Below, in pieces: positions 38,540 through 50,110 of a stretch of DNA of 64,000 nucleotides (positions are counted from its first letter, which is position 1; each line of letters starts with the position of its first letter). The notes below the pieces were generated by a model, which saw only the letters and a list, made by a program, of their open reading frames with translations, was not told the DNA's origin and ran no database searches. Source of the DNA: Membranipora membranacea (taxonomy: Eukaryota; Bryozoa; Gymnolaemata; Cheilostomatida; Membraniporidae); contig OU612074.1 in NCBI GenBank assembly GCA_914767715.1, positions 18,276,062 to 18,340,061 of the forward strand, given 5' to 3'. The position numbers were made by a program, and so were the translations under genes.

Positions 38540-39088
38540 ATGGCGCCCGTATCTCTTAAGCTTCTGGTCCTAGTCATGGCCTTCTCTACAACTACATCAA
38601 CAACACCAACCCAAACAACAACCCTTCTCCAACCGGCACAATGTCAGTCAGCCATCAATCTTACCGAGTCATGGCGTAAGGATCACTCTGACAGCGGCAT
38701 TAAACCAATCATTTATCCATCAATAGATGGAAATTATTGGAACTGTGACACAAGGGATATGGTAGCTAAGGGCAAACCCTGGTTCCGCTTCAGTGGACCT
38801 GCAGGTAATAGACTGCTGGACCATTGTGTACCATCCTATGTGAATGGTTCAGGTAGCTGTGGGACAATTCTAGCATTATGGAGTGATGACGCAATGCCAG
38901 ATCAGATAGGGGTGGTAACAAGTATACAGGCTTATTATTCTGTTGCAGGTTATTGCAAATTTAAATCTATACACCAGAACATCAAACAGTGTCAGGTAAT
39001 CAGATGTTCAGATAAGCCTCATGATTATGTATATAGATTACTTGAGGACTTTGATGATTGTCCCTCCGGATTCTGTGGCATGGATTAG
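38540..39088 (+). CDS. Secreted D8C-domain protein (uromodulin/GP2-type), 182 aa
   Basis: The ATG at 38540 follows directly on TTTTTTCTTCCTTAG, a good splice acceptor, so a 5' UTR exon upstream is likely. Residues 1 to about 18 are a signal peptide, followed by a Thr-rich linker (about 17-30). Residues 35-179 match the D8C domain of uromodulin, GP2 and OIT3: WRKD (45-48), NWCD-like YWNCD (66-70), PWFRFSGPAG (80-89), DHCVP (94-98), CGT (107-109), LALWSDD (111-117), YVYRL (163-167) and a C-terminal Cys pair (174, 179). There are nine Cys in all. No zona pellucida domain, EGF module, GPI signal or transmembrane segment follows, so this is a minimal secreted D8C protein. In vertebrates this domain presents glycans that bind bacterial adhesins; that role here is only a suggestion. 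The gene is flanked by copies A/B and C of the 1-kb repeat block. Confidence 0.85.
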   Translation: MAPVSLKLLVLVMAFSTTTSTTPTQTTTLLQPAQCQSAINLTESWRKDHSDSGIKPIIYPSIDGNYWNCDTRDMVAKGKPWFRFSGPAGNRLLDHCVPSYVNGSGSCGTILALWSDDAMPDQIGVVTSIQAYYSVAGYCKFKSIHQNIKQCQVIRCSDKPHDYVYRLLEDFDDCPSGFCGMD

Positions 39089-39725
39089 TTTCCTATCAAG
39101 CCTAAACTAAAGCATCACACAAGTCTATAAATATTATTTTCATGAAAATAATCAAAATCTTAGTTGTAAAGCAGTCCATTAAAAAAGTTCCTTTCTTATG
39201 ATATCATCATGAGAATCGTTCTGTTCTCGCATATTTCACTGATTTTTAAAGTTTTCTATCAACCCATGTGTTAGGGATTCAAAATTTTAAAAAAAATTAT
39301 GTTTGCAAAATAAATGGCTGCATTATCATGAGATCATTATTATGTTAGAAATAATTATTATATTGCGTTGGAAATAGTTGTTCAAAAGATTTATCAAAAT
39401 GTTTTAATATTATATATATGTATGTCGTGAAAGCGTTATATCCACAAAGTTATTTTCTTGCAAAGATATCATAATTATTGGTGTTTTCCAATATTTTCCT
39501 TCATTTTAGAGCTTTTTGCAATCATTTAAATAAATTTTAAAAAAAGTCTAGCAAAATTAGAAACAGTGAAACAGATATATGATAGTCTATACTCTAAGAA
39601 GCGGGTTGAGATACCTTCTACAGGGAGGCAGGCAATGGCAGTCCCCAAGCATCCAACCAAAACAATAAACAACTTACAAAAGCTACATCAGGTCCAAAGG
39701 CAATAAGACTAACATCTATTTCTTC

Positions 39726-39911
39726 TCATTTTATGTTGTCTAGAGTCCCTACTGATGCACCATAAGAGTTTGCTATAGGATAAATCTTTCTGAGTGCTTT
39801 CTTATCATAATCAAATGAATTGTTAAAATACACAGGTAAAAAGTACAAAAGGCATGACTCATGCTTTCTGAGGCAAATGTGCATCACACTTAATGAGATT
39901 CTTTTTAACAA
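39726..39911 (-). mobile_element. LINE reverse transcriptase C-terminal fragment
   Basis: On the minus strand the peptide contains DKKALRKIYPIANSYGA, which parallels DKKALRNIFKDCAKPGM of the LINE at 59774-60121, with the same preceding tyrosine-rich stretch. This is the region after the palm domain of CR1/L2-like non-LTR elements. The rest of the element is not recognisable here. The overlapping plus-strand 229-codon frame (39820-40509) is an antisense artefact. Confidence 0.6.
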
Positions 39912-40796
39912 TCCTAAGTTCCAAACACTAGTGGCAAGCTCTTACTATGACAATGTCACATCTACAGCAGCAAACAGGAGAATTTTCTATACCAACATCA
40001 AACACAATAACGACATCCAATATCTTAGCCAGCATCATCATCAGTACACTCAAACTCGACTCGAGGACACGCTAGTAACAGACAGGACATTAAACCTCGA
40101 TCAAAGAGAACTGAATCAAAGTGAACCTCGATCAAAGGCAACTGAATTTAATCAAAGCGCTAAATTTTATATCTGTACCCACTCTTGCGGCCGATCAACC
40201 CACTCTTGGGGCCGATGTCTTTTTGTGTTTTTTTTTTTATTGCTGATGTACGTCAGCAGTATTTTAATGTGTCTGGGTTTAAAATATTTAAGAACATTGT
40301 TGTCAATTGAAAATCATGATCTGTTTGGCGGCCTTCTGGTCGGCAGGCAGGCTCTTTTTTTGCAACTTCATTTAGAGACAGGTCAGTTTTTTTTTAAACA
40401 TGTTAGTTTTACAGCTTTCATCATAATATTTTCATTTACATTGCCTTATTATTTGATAATGGCACAGTATAACACTTGGTTGGATTATTTGTATCATCAA
40501 CTAATTTAGTTAAATGAATTAAATTGAGCATGCATGGCATCATCAACTAGAAAGAATAACTTGTTGAATCAGACATGTATTGTTAAGTTGAATTGCGTTT
40601 GATTTTAAACTTGAAAGACTAAAAGGCATGCTCTTAAAAGTCAAGTGTTCAATTTTGAAATCAAATGACATCACGTCTAAATAGCCAGTGTCACATAGTG
40701 AGAATCATCATGCCAAGCTCGTGAGCACAGATTTCAGTAACGGAGAGTTAATGTGGTGATTCCATAACCTGGAATCCCACAACAAAGTATATGGAT

Positions 40797-41095
40797 CCCT
40801 TTTTCGCAACATTAAATCAATTTAATCAAACCACGTTATCTAAAAGATGATGGGAAGGTGGTTGATGATCGTAATGGACAAAGTTTGAGCACCTAAGTAA
40901 GCCCTACCTGGTGTTTTCTCCAGCAGTAATGCCTTCTTTGCACTGTGAATTAAAAAAAATTAGCAATATTACAACTGAGTCCTTTGGGTCAAATTCTCAT
41001 CTCTTGTCAAAAATACCATCATAAGTTTGTAGAGAGATGACTAATGGAGACCAAGTTATTAGTGACTGACAGCAAACATGCATTACGAATGTTAG
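40797..41095 (+). repeat. Dispersed repeat, copy 1 of 2 (see 58957-59245)
   Basis: It shares, in order, GATGATGGGAA.GTGGTTGATGATC, CAGCAGTAATGCCTTC, TTGCACTGTGA.TTAAA, TACAACTGAGTC, GTCAAAAATACCATC and TAAGTTTGTAGAGAGATGA with the copy 18 kb away in the same orientation. Copy 2 has a ~20-bp extra piece near its middle. It follows a degenerate (AATC)-type tail. Confidence 0.85.
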
Positions 41096-41191
41096 CTGAG
41101 GGAGAAATTAATGTGTTATGCGTGTCAGTTTATATTAACTAGCAAAAAACTTTGAATGAATTGAAATGTGTAGAGGGATTATTCACACTTG

Positions 41192-42095
41192 TGTCTGGCG
41201 CTTTTGGAACAGCTCAGATCTTTCCTACCAACACAATGATTGTCTCCTATGCTTCACTCAATGAGCTCCCCAAGAGATGGGAGGGGAGAGGGAGTTCATT
41301 GCTTCACTATCGTGAAAACATATTGTTATATCACAAACATCTACTAGTCTCTGATAAGCTTCTACCCAACAGTTTATTGGTGAGTAACTGAGTGATGTCT
41401 GCTTGGTAAGTACCCCTCTGGACCTGCTGGTAGTTGAATAACAGACTAACATAATTCATCTGATGAATGCTAAGTATACGATGGCATCATCCACTTGTCA
41501 GCACAGACTTGATATTGGACATGATGTTTGTGTATTATATCACGTAAAAGCCGAGATTAATACCGGAGATTCTAGAGATACACATCCTTGTTTGTCTATC
41601 ATATAATCTGAAACCTGCTGGTGGTTGAGTCGCAAACTTACATCATCATTCTATAAATTAAAAGTATACCACCACACCAATCGACCAGGCAGCACAGCAG
41701 ACAGGATAGTAGACAAGATGTATCATCATTATTATATAATAAATCAGATAAGATGGGATATCTTCAAGTATAGACTTACAAGGAAAGCAAACTCAAGGAA
41801 AGTTGAACTAGTATAAGATATTCAATTCTGCGGGCTAATACCAGTATAACCAAGTTGTCTTACCCTCAACCGGGCGCCTCAGTGTATCCTCATTAAGATT
41901 GTCCGATGCTGTCTGGAATCCATGCTAAAAAAATTTGAAGTGGGAATATATCTCCTTTCCTTCCTCATCTGTTTTTTTACAAAGGTTCACTCAGGGAGCT
42001 CACCTGATGAGGGGAGAGGGAGTTCATTGGTTCATCTATCCCCGGTGGTTTAAGCGGACTTTTTTCTTTGTAAGAACTCTATTTCTGGGTTGACA
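41192..42095. repeat. ~1-kb dispersed block, copy C (full length)
   Basis: Same order of blocks as copy A (GCTTTTGGAACAGCTCAGATC near the start; AACCGGGCGCCTCAG; GTTCACTCAGGGAGCTCACC; GCGGACTTTTTTCTTTG near the end). It lies 3 kb downstream of copy B, on the other side of the D8C gene. Confidence 0.85.
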
Positions 42096-42574
42096 GCAGC
42101 GAAACGGCCTCAATGCAGCCGAAGTGAAGTTTTTTGCAATCTCTTTGTCAAATTATGCGACTCTATGATGTTGAGCATAAATGTTATGCCGAAATAAAGA
42201 TATGTAATAGTATGATTGATAATGTGATTCAAGTCTAGTCAATAAGAAACATTTTCATACTTTTTAAGCACATGATTTAGTGTTAACTGTGTTAAAAGAG
42301 TTCCCCCTAATAACTTCTTTGTGAGAACTCTGTTGACCAGTGACCGGAAGGAGCCTTATCATGCAGCTGAGATAAGTCTGACGGGGCACAGTATCCAGCA
42401 AAGTGAGATTTGTTAATTACACAAGCATTGGGGTTACTATACGTCAGATTTATTTTAACTAGCAAAAATGATTGTCATATTTACAGTCTTCTCCATCATA
42501 AATAATGATCCTGTTTCAGTTGCAAAAGTTTTAGAATGAAAGTAAGGCAACCCTAATTGGGAATTTTGACTTAC

Positions 42575-42760
42575 TTGGTTGCAAAGGTTCCATCTGAAAC
42601 ATGAGATTGACTCTGTTGGTAACTTTATTGAGCAGACCCAGAGTTACGCACCCTTTAACATAATCATCCACTTTAGAGTGAAACTCTATAACATCCACCA
42701 TAGCTATCCTATAAGTAAGCATCATGACTAGGTAGTGGTTAGATGATCTTTGAGCTCTAA
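42575..42760 (-). CDS. Candidate internal exon, unidentified gene
   Basis: An open 186-bp segment on the minus strand bounded by an acceptor (TCATCACAG before 42760) and a strong donor GTAAGTC after 42575. It begins with two bases of a split codon and ends with one, so it is phase 1/1 and joins in frame to the candidate exon at 44799-44984. The 61 encoded residues (including YRIAMVDVIEFHSKVDDYV) match no family I recognise. The wider open frame extends past the acceptor. It may equally be chance. Confidence 0.35.
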
Positions 42761-44798
42761 CTGTGATGAGATAGCTGGTAGTAATAGTGGCTGATGAAAT
42801 GCTACTACCAGCTATCCTGGCACAGTTTGAGCGCATAAACCAGCTATTAGTATAATAATGCCCAACCATTGTCTTCCCTTTTGGCTTCTTATCTGACTAG
42901 AGTGTAGAGCTACTCGGGCTGCAGTCAGTGTACATTTCAGTCATAATGGGATGCTGCTACAAGCAAACTGGTGATAAGGAATCGTTTCGTTTTGTTACCC
43001 GGTGGCACAACACCCATATCCAGATTGCGAGTAACAAAATATCTGAAATTTTATTTCGAATGTAATAAGGTCAGAAGTTTCAGAAGTGCGAAGTCAATTT
43101 GAAGCAAGCAAGACGTATGGCACATTTAGTACAAGCCTAAGATGGAACCAGGACAAGCCTACGCATGAAGTGAAAAAAATGAATGTAGAATGAAAAACTT
43201 GGGTCTCTCTACCCCAGTAAGCTGTGGCATCAGTCAGCAGGTGTGATTCACCTGTGTGAAGAAGAGATACAACAATGATAAAACTTCCTTCCAGACCATC
43301 ATTAACTTATAACAGCTAACCCACAATTGAGGCCCACTTATGTCGCATCATATATCACAACCTATATTACATAAGCCACCTTATTCCTTGATTGTTAATT
43401 TCTGAGGTTAATATAACTTACGCTAAGACCATGGTTGAGTGACATTCAAGCACGCATGAGGTCAGGGATGGTTGTCCTCAATCGCAGTGGCTTTGTTACC
43501 TAAAAGATATCTCAACTATGTGGTGAGAAGTATATACACTGCAATGTGAGACTGGAAGCCTAGCTTTGCAGACTGTCATTATTTTATAGCATAACTCTTG
43601 CAAAAAGTCAACTGACAAACAGAAAACAAGTACAAAGATTTTCAACTAAACCGGATAAAAGTATCTGTATTGAGTCACACCAAATTTGAGTGCTCAAACT
43701 TTGCCCAGATTGATGATGAATGTATTTCATTTTCAACGCTGCCAAGAATTTAGCGCTTGACGTAGGCGACCTAGATACTATTGTTGAACAGAGAACTTAA
43801 TCTATTACCCTGTGCACACAGGAAAATACATTCGTTAATTTGATCGAATTCTAACTATAGGCAGTTGTTAAATAGGGGAACTAAGAAGTCGTCAAAATAT
43901 GATCAATTCAGGGTCATAAACTGATCAAAAGGATCTAGTATTTGTATCAATGTAACGATAACAGATGGTTTGCAGGCCTCACAGGCCTATTCATTCAAAT
44001 AAGGCTAATGCTATGATATCGTTAAATAGTTGTTACAGTAACGAGAGTGAGGCTTCAAAGATGATCATACTGATCTTGGTAGCTTTACTTTGCCAATTTA
44101 TGATGATTTAAATTGATTGTTTTCAAAATATCAGTCTCACTTATAACACCGAAACTTCAATGATACTTCCGATCAAGAAATAGAGCTAAATATTTTCTAA
44201 TTTTTTTATTTCTATTCACAACTGAGTTGAAAAAGAGCTTAGGAGTGGTACATGCAGGTGATTTACCAGAAAAGTGAAATTGTAATAAGAGTAATATAAA
44301 AAATGAGAGTTACAAGTAATGAAATATGACAAAACAAGATAAAAAAGTGCATGATATAAGTAAGCAAAATGATAATAAGATGAAGAAGATATCAGGTAAA
44401 ACGAAAAAAAACTTAGGCATAGGTCTATATGTAGGAAATATGAGAAAAGTGACAGAGTATTAAGAGTAATATAAACAGAGAGTTACGGGTTATAAAACAG
44501 GATAAGGAAGGGAATACAACACTTAAGTATGCAAAAGGGCAATAAGAAGGGCAAAGAGATCAGGTAAGATGAATACAATGTCAGACAATGTTAAGAGATG
44601 AGAAATAATCTACACAAAATTCAGCGTGTATATTTGCTAATCAGCTCGTGCTGAGTTTTACTGAGATTGTAGGACTTTCCGTCCTCGCCCTAACACCCAT
44701 AACCTGGGCGAGAAATTTCATGAAGGTTGAACATGGCATCTCTATGTGCAGAATATAATGTATGAGGGGGAAGATACTAAGTACCTCACACAGACTAC
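42761..44798. other. Non-coding stretch between candidate exons
   Basis: I see no further exon with domain support and no clear repeat. If the flanking exons belong together this would be an intron. Confidence 0.4.
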
Positions 44799-44984
44799 CT
44801 ATTTCTAGAGAAAAACCACCATTCTCACAGATAAAAATCTTGCCCTCTTGGTGAGCTGCAATAACCCCTCCTGTGTTATTGGCGGCGGTTAGAATGTCCT
44901 TCAAAACCGTTATCTGCTTGAGGGCACCATCCACTTTGTTGACTCGCATTCTTTTCATCACTGCTCTAATGATGTCTGAAGGAT
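44799..44984 (-). CDS. Candidate internal exon, unidentified gene
   Basis: An open minus-strand segment of 186 bp: acceptor TTATGTTGTAG before 44984, donor GTAGTC after 44799, phase 1/1, the same length and phase as the candidate exon downstream. The peptide (with DIIRAVMKRMRVNKVDGALK and GGVIAAHQEGKIFICENGG) is well mixed and looks like real protein with helical character, but I do not recognise the family. Confidence 0.4.
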
Positions 44985-45430
44985 CTACAACATAAGTAAA
45001 GCACTGTCTGAATCATGCTATCATGCCATGGATATTAAGTTTAAGTCGTCATTGCGGAGAGGGTTACCCCTCTAGAGTACAGGTACCCATGGTACTCAAG
45101 CTGCACCCTATACCCTTGCCCGCCGGAATACCGGCTACTCTTTTTATTGAAGGCAGGGGGATCTTTTTACTGCATGTGGGGAGTGCAACCAAACAGTCGA
45201 CCTCCGGTATTATTAGTCCTTGCCGGCAAAACAACACACTCATTATAATAAACCATTCTTGAGGGATGTACAATTCAAAACGACTGTGAGTATATCGCAA
45301 ACGATAGCTTAGCACAGAGCCTAATCCTGATGCACTCAATGAGCCCACTGACATCGATTACACTATTAACATGTGTATCTCTGATCATCAGAGCCAATTT
45401 AGTAGCAGTACCTAACATGTAGCAGAACCT

Positions 45431-45588
45431 AACATGTTAGGTACTGCTACATGTACCCAGCACTTATTAATAAAATTGAACACGGGTCGTCACACCGAAT
45501 TCCTTGTGATAGTACTACTACTAAGTGAATTTGCCCTCTATCGATCAGAGATATACATGCAATAGTATATCACGTGATCAGTGTGCTC
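45431..45588 (+). mobile_element. LINE/SINE 3' tail fragment, same family as 20842-20990
   Basis: This shares CTTATTAATAAAATTGAACACGGGTCG, CACACC, GATAGTACTACTACTAAGTGAATT and ATACATGCAATAGTATATCAC.TGATCAGTGTGCT (with small changes) with the reverse complement of 20842-20990, the tail of the LINE in the channel intron. Here no reverse transcriptase precedes it, so it is a strongly 5'-truncated copy or a SINE borrowing the LINE tail. Confidence 0.8.
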
Positions 45589-46099
45589 AATGACTCTAGC
45601 GCACCAAACGTAGTAGCCACGGTCATAACATACACTCATAGATATTGATTACTTCAAACCAAACAGAAACTTGAAAATGGTTAGGTCCAGAGAAATTTAA
45701 TAGACAAGCAAAGCACCCAATTCTTTTTAGTTGCATCTAGTGCCACTGTTTTTAGACGCTCAATTATTAGGATTTGCCATGTATCATATTTTACTATAAT
45801 GTACATAGTTAACATAGATGCTAACCTTTTCCTGTCATATGATTCATCAGCTGAGTAATCTGATCTTGTCTCCCTCGGCAGTGTGCTTCCCTTCCAAGCG
45901 TTCCGATTCAAGCCAAAACTGCAAAAAAGGGGGAACTGTAGTTTCACAATACATATTGTCTTATACGCATAAAACTGATTCGATAAAGACACTTTACATT
46001 TAAGCCAATCATCCATAATGCAGTACATTTACATTACAAAAATTGCCACGCTAAGGAGATTACGCTAAAAAACAGTGTTTGTAGTCAACGCTATGAAGG

Positions 46100-46530
46100 A
46101 AGCTGGTCTCATTGTTTGAAATTGAACTGAGAATGAGATGTTTTTTATCCATGAAATGAATAATTTGCATATGAGACCAAATGCAAACGCTGATATGGGA
46201 ACAATAAGACTGGATATGGATTGGCATCAATGCTAAAGATAAGCTGGTCTCATCAGTCAAACTGTAGTGACGATTGAAACACTTTTTTATCCGTGAAGTA
46301 AATTGCTCAAGGGACCAAACTCCAACACTGAGGTAGCATCACTAAGCCTGGACACGGAAAGACATCAATGCTTAGTAGACCATGGCTAGCTGGCTTCATT
46401 GGTCAAGCTACAGCAGTGATCAAGACGTTTTTATATTCATTAAATAACTAACGCAAGGGACCGAACAGCAATACTGTGGTGCTGACACTAAGACTGGACA
46501 TGGAAAGCCAAGGTCTTAGACCCATTTAGT
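46100..46530. repeat. Diverged tandem repeat, ~141-146-bp unit, 3 copies
   Basis: GCTGGTCTCATT-like starts lie at 46102, 46243 and 46389. Each is followed by 'gttttt.tatcc.tgaa', 'gggaccaaa.tcca' and 'aagactggaca.gga' blocks. Non-coding. Confidence 0.75.
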
Positions 46531-46688
46531 TTGAAGATCACTATTAGGAGGTAAAGAGGGAAAAACAAATAGCTGATCAGGACCAATAGTTCAAATGTAT
46601 CCGACTGGCAATGTCAACTGTGAAGCTATGTTACTTTACAATGTGATAGAATGAATAGCGGGACCAAGTCCATAACAATAATAGTCAC

Positions 46689-46835
46689 CTCCTTCCGGCT
46701 AGTGATAATGACTTTGAGGCCGTCAGTAATTCTCCATTCAAGGCCAGGGTTGTCAAAAATCCACATCCTGCTCCAATCATAGGTGACCGCCATAACACGA
46801 GAGACATTATCAGGGCTAGCTAGGTTCCTTGCCAA
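46689..46835 (-). CDS. Candidate internal exon, unidentified gene
   Basis: A minus-strand open segment of exactly 49 codons. The acceptor is very good (TTTTTTTCTGCTTTCAG before 46835), and the donor is GTGACT after 46689. The residues (including VMAVTYDWSRMWIFDNPG and ITDGLKVIITSRKE) look like a folded protein but match no family I can name. The phase (0/0) does not directly join the candidate exons at 44984 or 49097, so intermediate exons or a different gene would be needed. Confidence 0.45.
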
Positions 46836-47659
46836 CTGAAAGCAGAAAAAAACTTATTATGTTAGCCAAATTACCATAATGAATTCAAACATGAGAATGG
46901 CAAGTATGTAGGCCTATATCTAGCTTATCATACTTTTCTCATTTCCCTCTAAGATCTAATCCAAGCTAGAAGACTCTGGAAGCAATTTTTTAATCTTGGA
47001 AAACATGATTCATACATGCGTAATGTTTCACAATCAACCAACAACCAAAAAACCAATGGGATAATTAGCTTCCAGCTTTTCAAGAAGAAAGAGGTGAAGC
47101 AACTGCTTTTCACATATTGTGGTCCTACAGACAGTTGATTGCATATTAAAGCTAATCTAAAATAAAGATATTGGCTGTGAAAAGCCAAGCTGGAAAAACT
47201 CGGTAACTGTAAATTGCTGAACAGGCTGAACGGACTGAACAGCTGAACAGAATTTCTCAGACTAAAATTATTGTTTGTAGTCATTTCTCTGGGTGACTAT
47301 CACTTCTCAAACACATTCCTCTTAACCAAATGATCTGATGAGTAACTAAGTTCCTGTTGGTACCTAATATAACCAATTTAGGACAAGCAAATGAAGCAAT
47401 CAACGTGCCATTTCTGACCAAATCTGATGGTGTTCTGGAAATTGGACACCAGAAACATTATCCAGCTCAACCTTCCATCTAGCCAGTCTTAACAAGCTTT
47501 GTTTATAGGGGGAGGGGGGGGGCTACTTTCCATCCATTCAATAGTAGTGTAACGACGAAAAATTTACTGTGAATGCAATTGAAAGAAACCAAGGTGAATG
47601 CAAACTTAAAATAAACTAGAAACGGTAAACATATTTGCAAGCAAATATAAAGGAATACA

Positions 47660-48190
47660 ACCAATAGATTTGATTATCGAGGTCATGTGACATCATAATT
47701 GATGATGTCATAAGACTCGGTATATGCCGAAACCCCCTTATCTTAAGTCTCAACTCAATCGCATGATGAGAACTGCTAATCGGCAGCAATTGACTCTCTA
47801 TGGCGGCCATATTGGATTTCGGGCCATGTGTTATTAAAAATGATGATGTCATAAGATTCGGAATATGCCAAAACCCCCATATCCAAAGTTTTAACTCAAT
47901 CGCATGACAAGAATTGTTAATCGGCAGCCACTTCCTGTTTATGGTGGCCATATTGGATATCGGGTCATGTGACATGAAAATTGATGATGTCATAAGATTC
48001 GGTATAAGTCAAAACCCCCATATCCCAAGTTTCAACTCAATCGCATGATAAGAACTGTTAATCGGCACCAATTCACTGTTTATGGCGGCCATTTTGTATA
48101 TCAGGTCATGTGACATGAAAATTGATGATTTCATAAGATTCGGTATAAATCAAAACCCCCATATCCCAAGTTTCAACTCAGTCGCATGAT
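47660..48190. repeat. 141-bp tandem repeat inside the MITE, ~3.7 copies
   Basis: GATGATGTCATAAGA-type starts lie at 47701, 47842, 47983 and 48124, an exact 141-bp step. Each unit contains AACTCAATCGCATGA, AATCGGCA and ATGG.GGCCATATTGGAT. The minus-strand 125-codon frame across it is a repeat artefact. Confidence 0.92.
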
Positions 48191-48219
48191 TTGTTTTAAA
48201 GATATCACCAAAAGGAAAA

Positions 48220-48590
48220 CGAAAAACATCTTCCACTAATTAGTGTAATTAGCAAATAAATTGCATAACAATTCAAAAATTGTCAAAGCATTTTCTCATC
48301 TTGTCCTATAGGACTATGTTGTGACCAAGTATCATTAGAATCTGCCAAGTAGTTCTTGAGTTATAGAAGACTTCATTTTGGTATAATCAAGGTATGATTG
48401 AAAAAAACAGCAAAACCTCCTTCACTAATTAGTCTAATTAGCGAGTGTTACATAACAATTCAAAAACTCATTTAGTAATTTCTCATCTAGACATATGCAA
48501 CTATGTTGTGACCAAGTAACATCCAATTCTGCCTGGTAGTTCTTGACTTATAGAAGGCTAAAAAGTGTTGCAATAATAAAAATAATAAAC
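48220..48590. repeat. ~190-bp tandem duplication inside the MITE, 2 copies
   Basis: CACTAATTAGT.TAATTAGC at about 48233 and 48423, then CATAACAATTCAAAAA, CTATGTTGTGACCAAGTA and GTAGTTCTTGA.TTATAGAAG recur in order with a step of about 190 bp. Confidence 0.85.
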
Positions 48591-48902
48591 CCTACTAAAA
48601 CAAGAGGAATACAACTTTGTTGTATTCCTAATAATTTAATGAGAAGAATATAAAGAATTGTTCACGCTTATGCAAAATTAGCCAATCATGTAAAGAATCA
48701 AACAAATAGTAGTCAGAGAAATTCTGTTCAGCTGTACAGTCTGTTCAGCCTGTTCAGCAATTTACAGTTACCCGGAAAAACTCTCTGATTTTACTTTCTC
48801 TGAGTAGGCTTGGGCCTCACACTGATAGTATAACAGCGCTTACTCACTGTCAACCATTGTCTATGATAGGATGAAAGCAGAATGGACTGGTCAAGCCTAT
48901 AC

Positions 48903-48904
<2 letters not shown>

Positions 48905-48947
<43 letters not shown>
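48905..48947. repeat. (AG)n microsatellite
   Basis: About 21 uninterrupted AG dinucleotides. Confidence 0.98.
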
Positions 48948-48949
<2 letters not shown>

Positions 48950-49096
48950 AAAGGTAGGTTCAAAAAGAAAGTTTAACCCTGACACAGCTTAATAAATGAT
49001 AAGTACTAGCTAGGCCTAATCAGTGCGTGGAGCACCTAGAAGTGACCTAGGCCTACTGTTTTTAATCAATTCTAACCATTTTATAACAGGACTTAC

Positions 49097-49180
49097 CTTT
49101 GGAAGTGCTGGTCACATCAAGAAGTACTGCCAGTTCCAGTAACTCATTGGTTCTTCCATCTTTAATCCAGCCATGTTGTT
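49097..49180 (-). CDS. Candidate exon with strong donor, unidentified gene
   Basis: On the minus strand an open segment (including GRTNELLELAVLLDVTSTSK) ends at a consensus donor, AAAG|GTAAGT, at 49097. No clear acceptor or in-frame ATG lies upstream, so the 5' limit is uncertain. No family recognised. Confidence 0.3.
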
Positions 49181-50105
49181 GATAGTACTAGTAGACTAGT
49201 AGTCATCCTCTAGTTGCATCTATCTTATCTAATTATAATATTCATCATTATTATTGAAATGTTTTCTTCTTCTTGCATGTTAATCAGTATATGATCAGCA
49301 GTCCTTTGGTATTGCTACTTTGTAGATAATTATCTTTACTTCTTTTAATTGTGATGTGAATATCAGACAGGCAATAACAGGAGAAAATTGCAGTAAGATG
49401 ACTGTTTATCAATTTCAGACTTATTCAAACTTTTCCGCTCTGTCTTAGCCCTAATTCCAAAATTAGTAAGTAGGGGGCTCCTTCATTTAATTCAAAAAGT
49501 TGAAGTGGAACCTTGGGAAGATTATAGCGAGTCCGTTTTTTGCATTTATTTGTTGTGAAGAAGAATTTGGAAGTAAAATATTCTGAGAAAATAAATTTAT
49601 TCCAACTCATAAGCATCTGCAGACAGTTGAGTGTATAGGAAATGAGTTATTCCTAGTAGGTGAAAAGTGAGTATATCTCTAACCTATTTGTAAATTGAAC
49701 TGTATTATTTATGTTCATATAGCTATCACTGGGACTTTCGTGCCCGTCAGACCATCATCTGAACGGATGACTTGAAAATTTGATCAGAGATGAAAAAATG
49801 GGGACCACAATTACAGATGTCACTCTTTTTGACAGCCTATGACGCTGCACTTTTTGTTTTTTATTTTCTAAATGTTAACTCTCTTTTTCGCGGGTCACAC
49901 TACCGAGCAGCGCCCACAGAAACTCCAAAACCCTGATTACGCACTAATAGACTGATTATTATATCCTTTATGCCAGCTATTCCGGCGAATAGGATCAATT
50001 GGGAAGTAAGTAAGTAAGTAAGAGTGAAAGAATAACATCTTAACTAGCAACTGCACAAATCAATGGAGCAACATAGCACTATTCCCTAGGCTTGGCTACT
50101 ACTAA
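49181..50105. other. Intergenic stretch left of the retrotransposon
   Basis: No gene recognised. A short (AAGT)n run lies at about 50003-50022. Confidence 0.5.
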
Positions 50106-50110
50106 CAAAT

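Larger units (their letters stand above)
47201..48773. mobile_element. Mutator-like MITE with ~80-bp TIRs and 9-10-bp target duplication
   Basis: The left terminus GGTAACTGTAAATTGCTGAACAGGCTGAAC (from 47202) is repeated inverted at the right end (to 48772), followed by a less perfect extension to about 80 bp. GGAAAAACT(C) stands immediately outside both ends (47192-47201 and 48774-48783), as expected of a 9- or 10-bp target-site duplication. Long TIRs and a target duplication of 9-10 bp are typical of Mutator-like elements. There is no transposase, so this is non-autonomous. The interior is built of tandem repeats (see next entries). Confidence 0.8.

Noticed and set aside
39820-40509. 229-codon plus-strand frame
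   Set aside because: It starts in antisense of a LINE fragment, contains homopolymer-derived runs and no recognisable domain.
45681-46028. 115-codon minus-strand frame with a possible exon at about 45834-45918
   Set aside because: An acceptor (TTTTTTGCAG) exists, but the donor is poor and the phase-0 continuation from the 46689 exon meets a stop.
47616-47993. 125-codon minus-strand frame
   Set aside because: The 141-bp repeat is a multiple of three, so a chance open frame is propagated through the copies.
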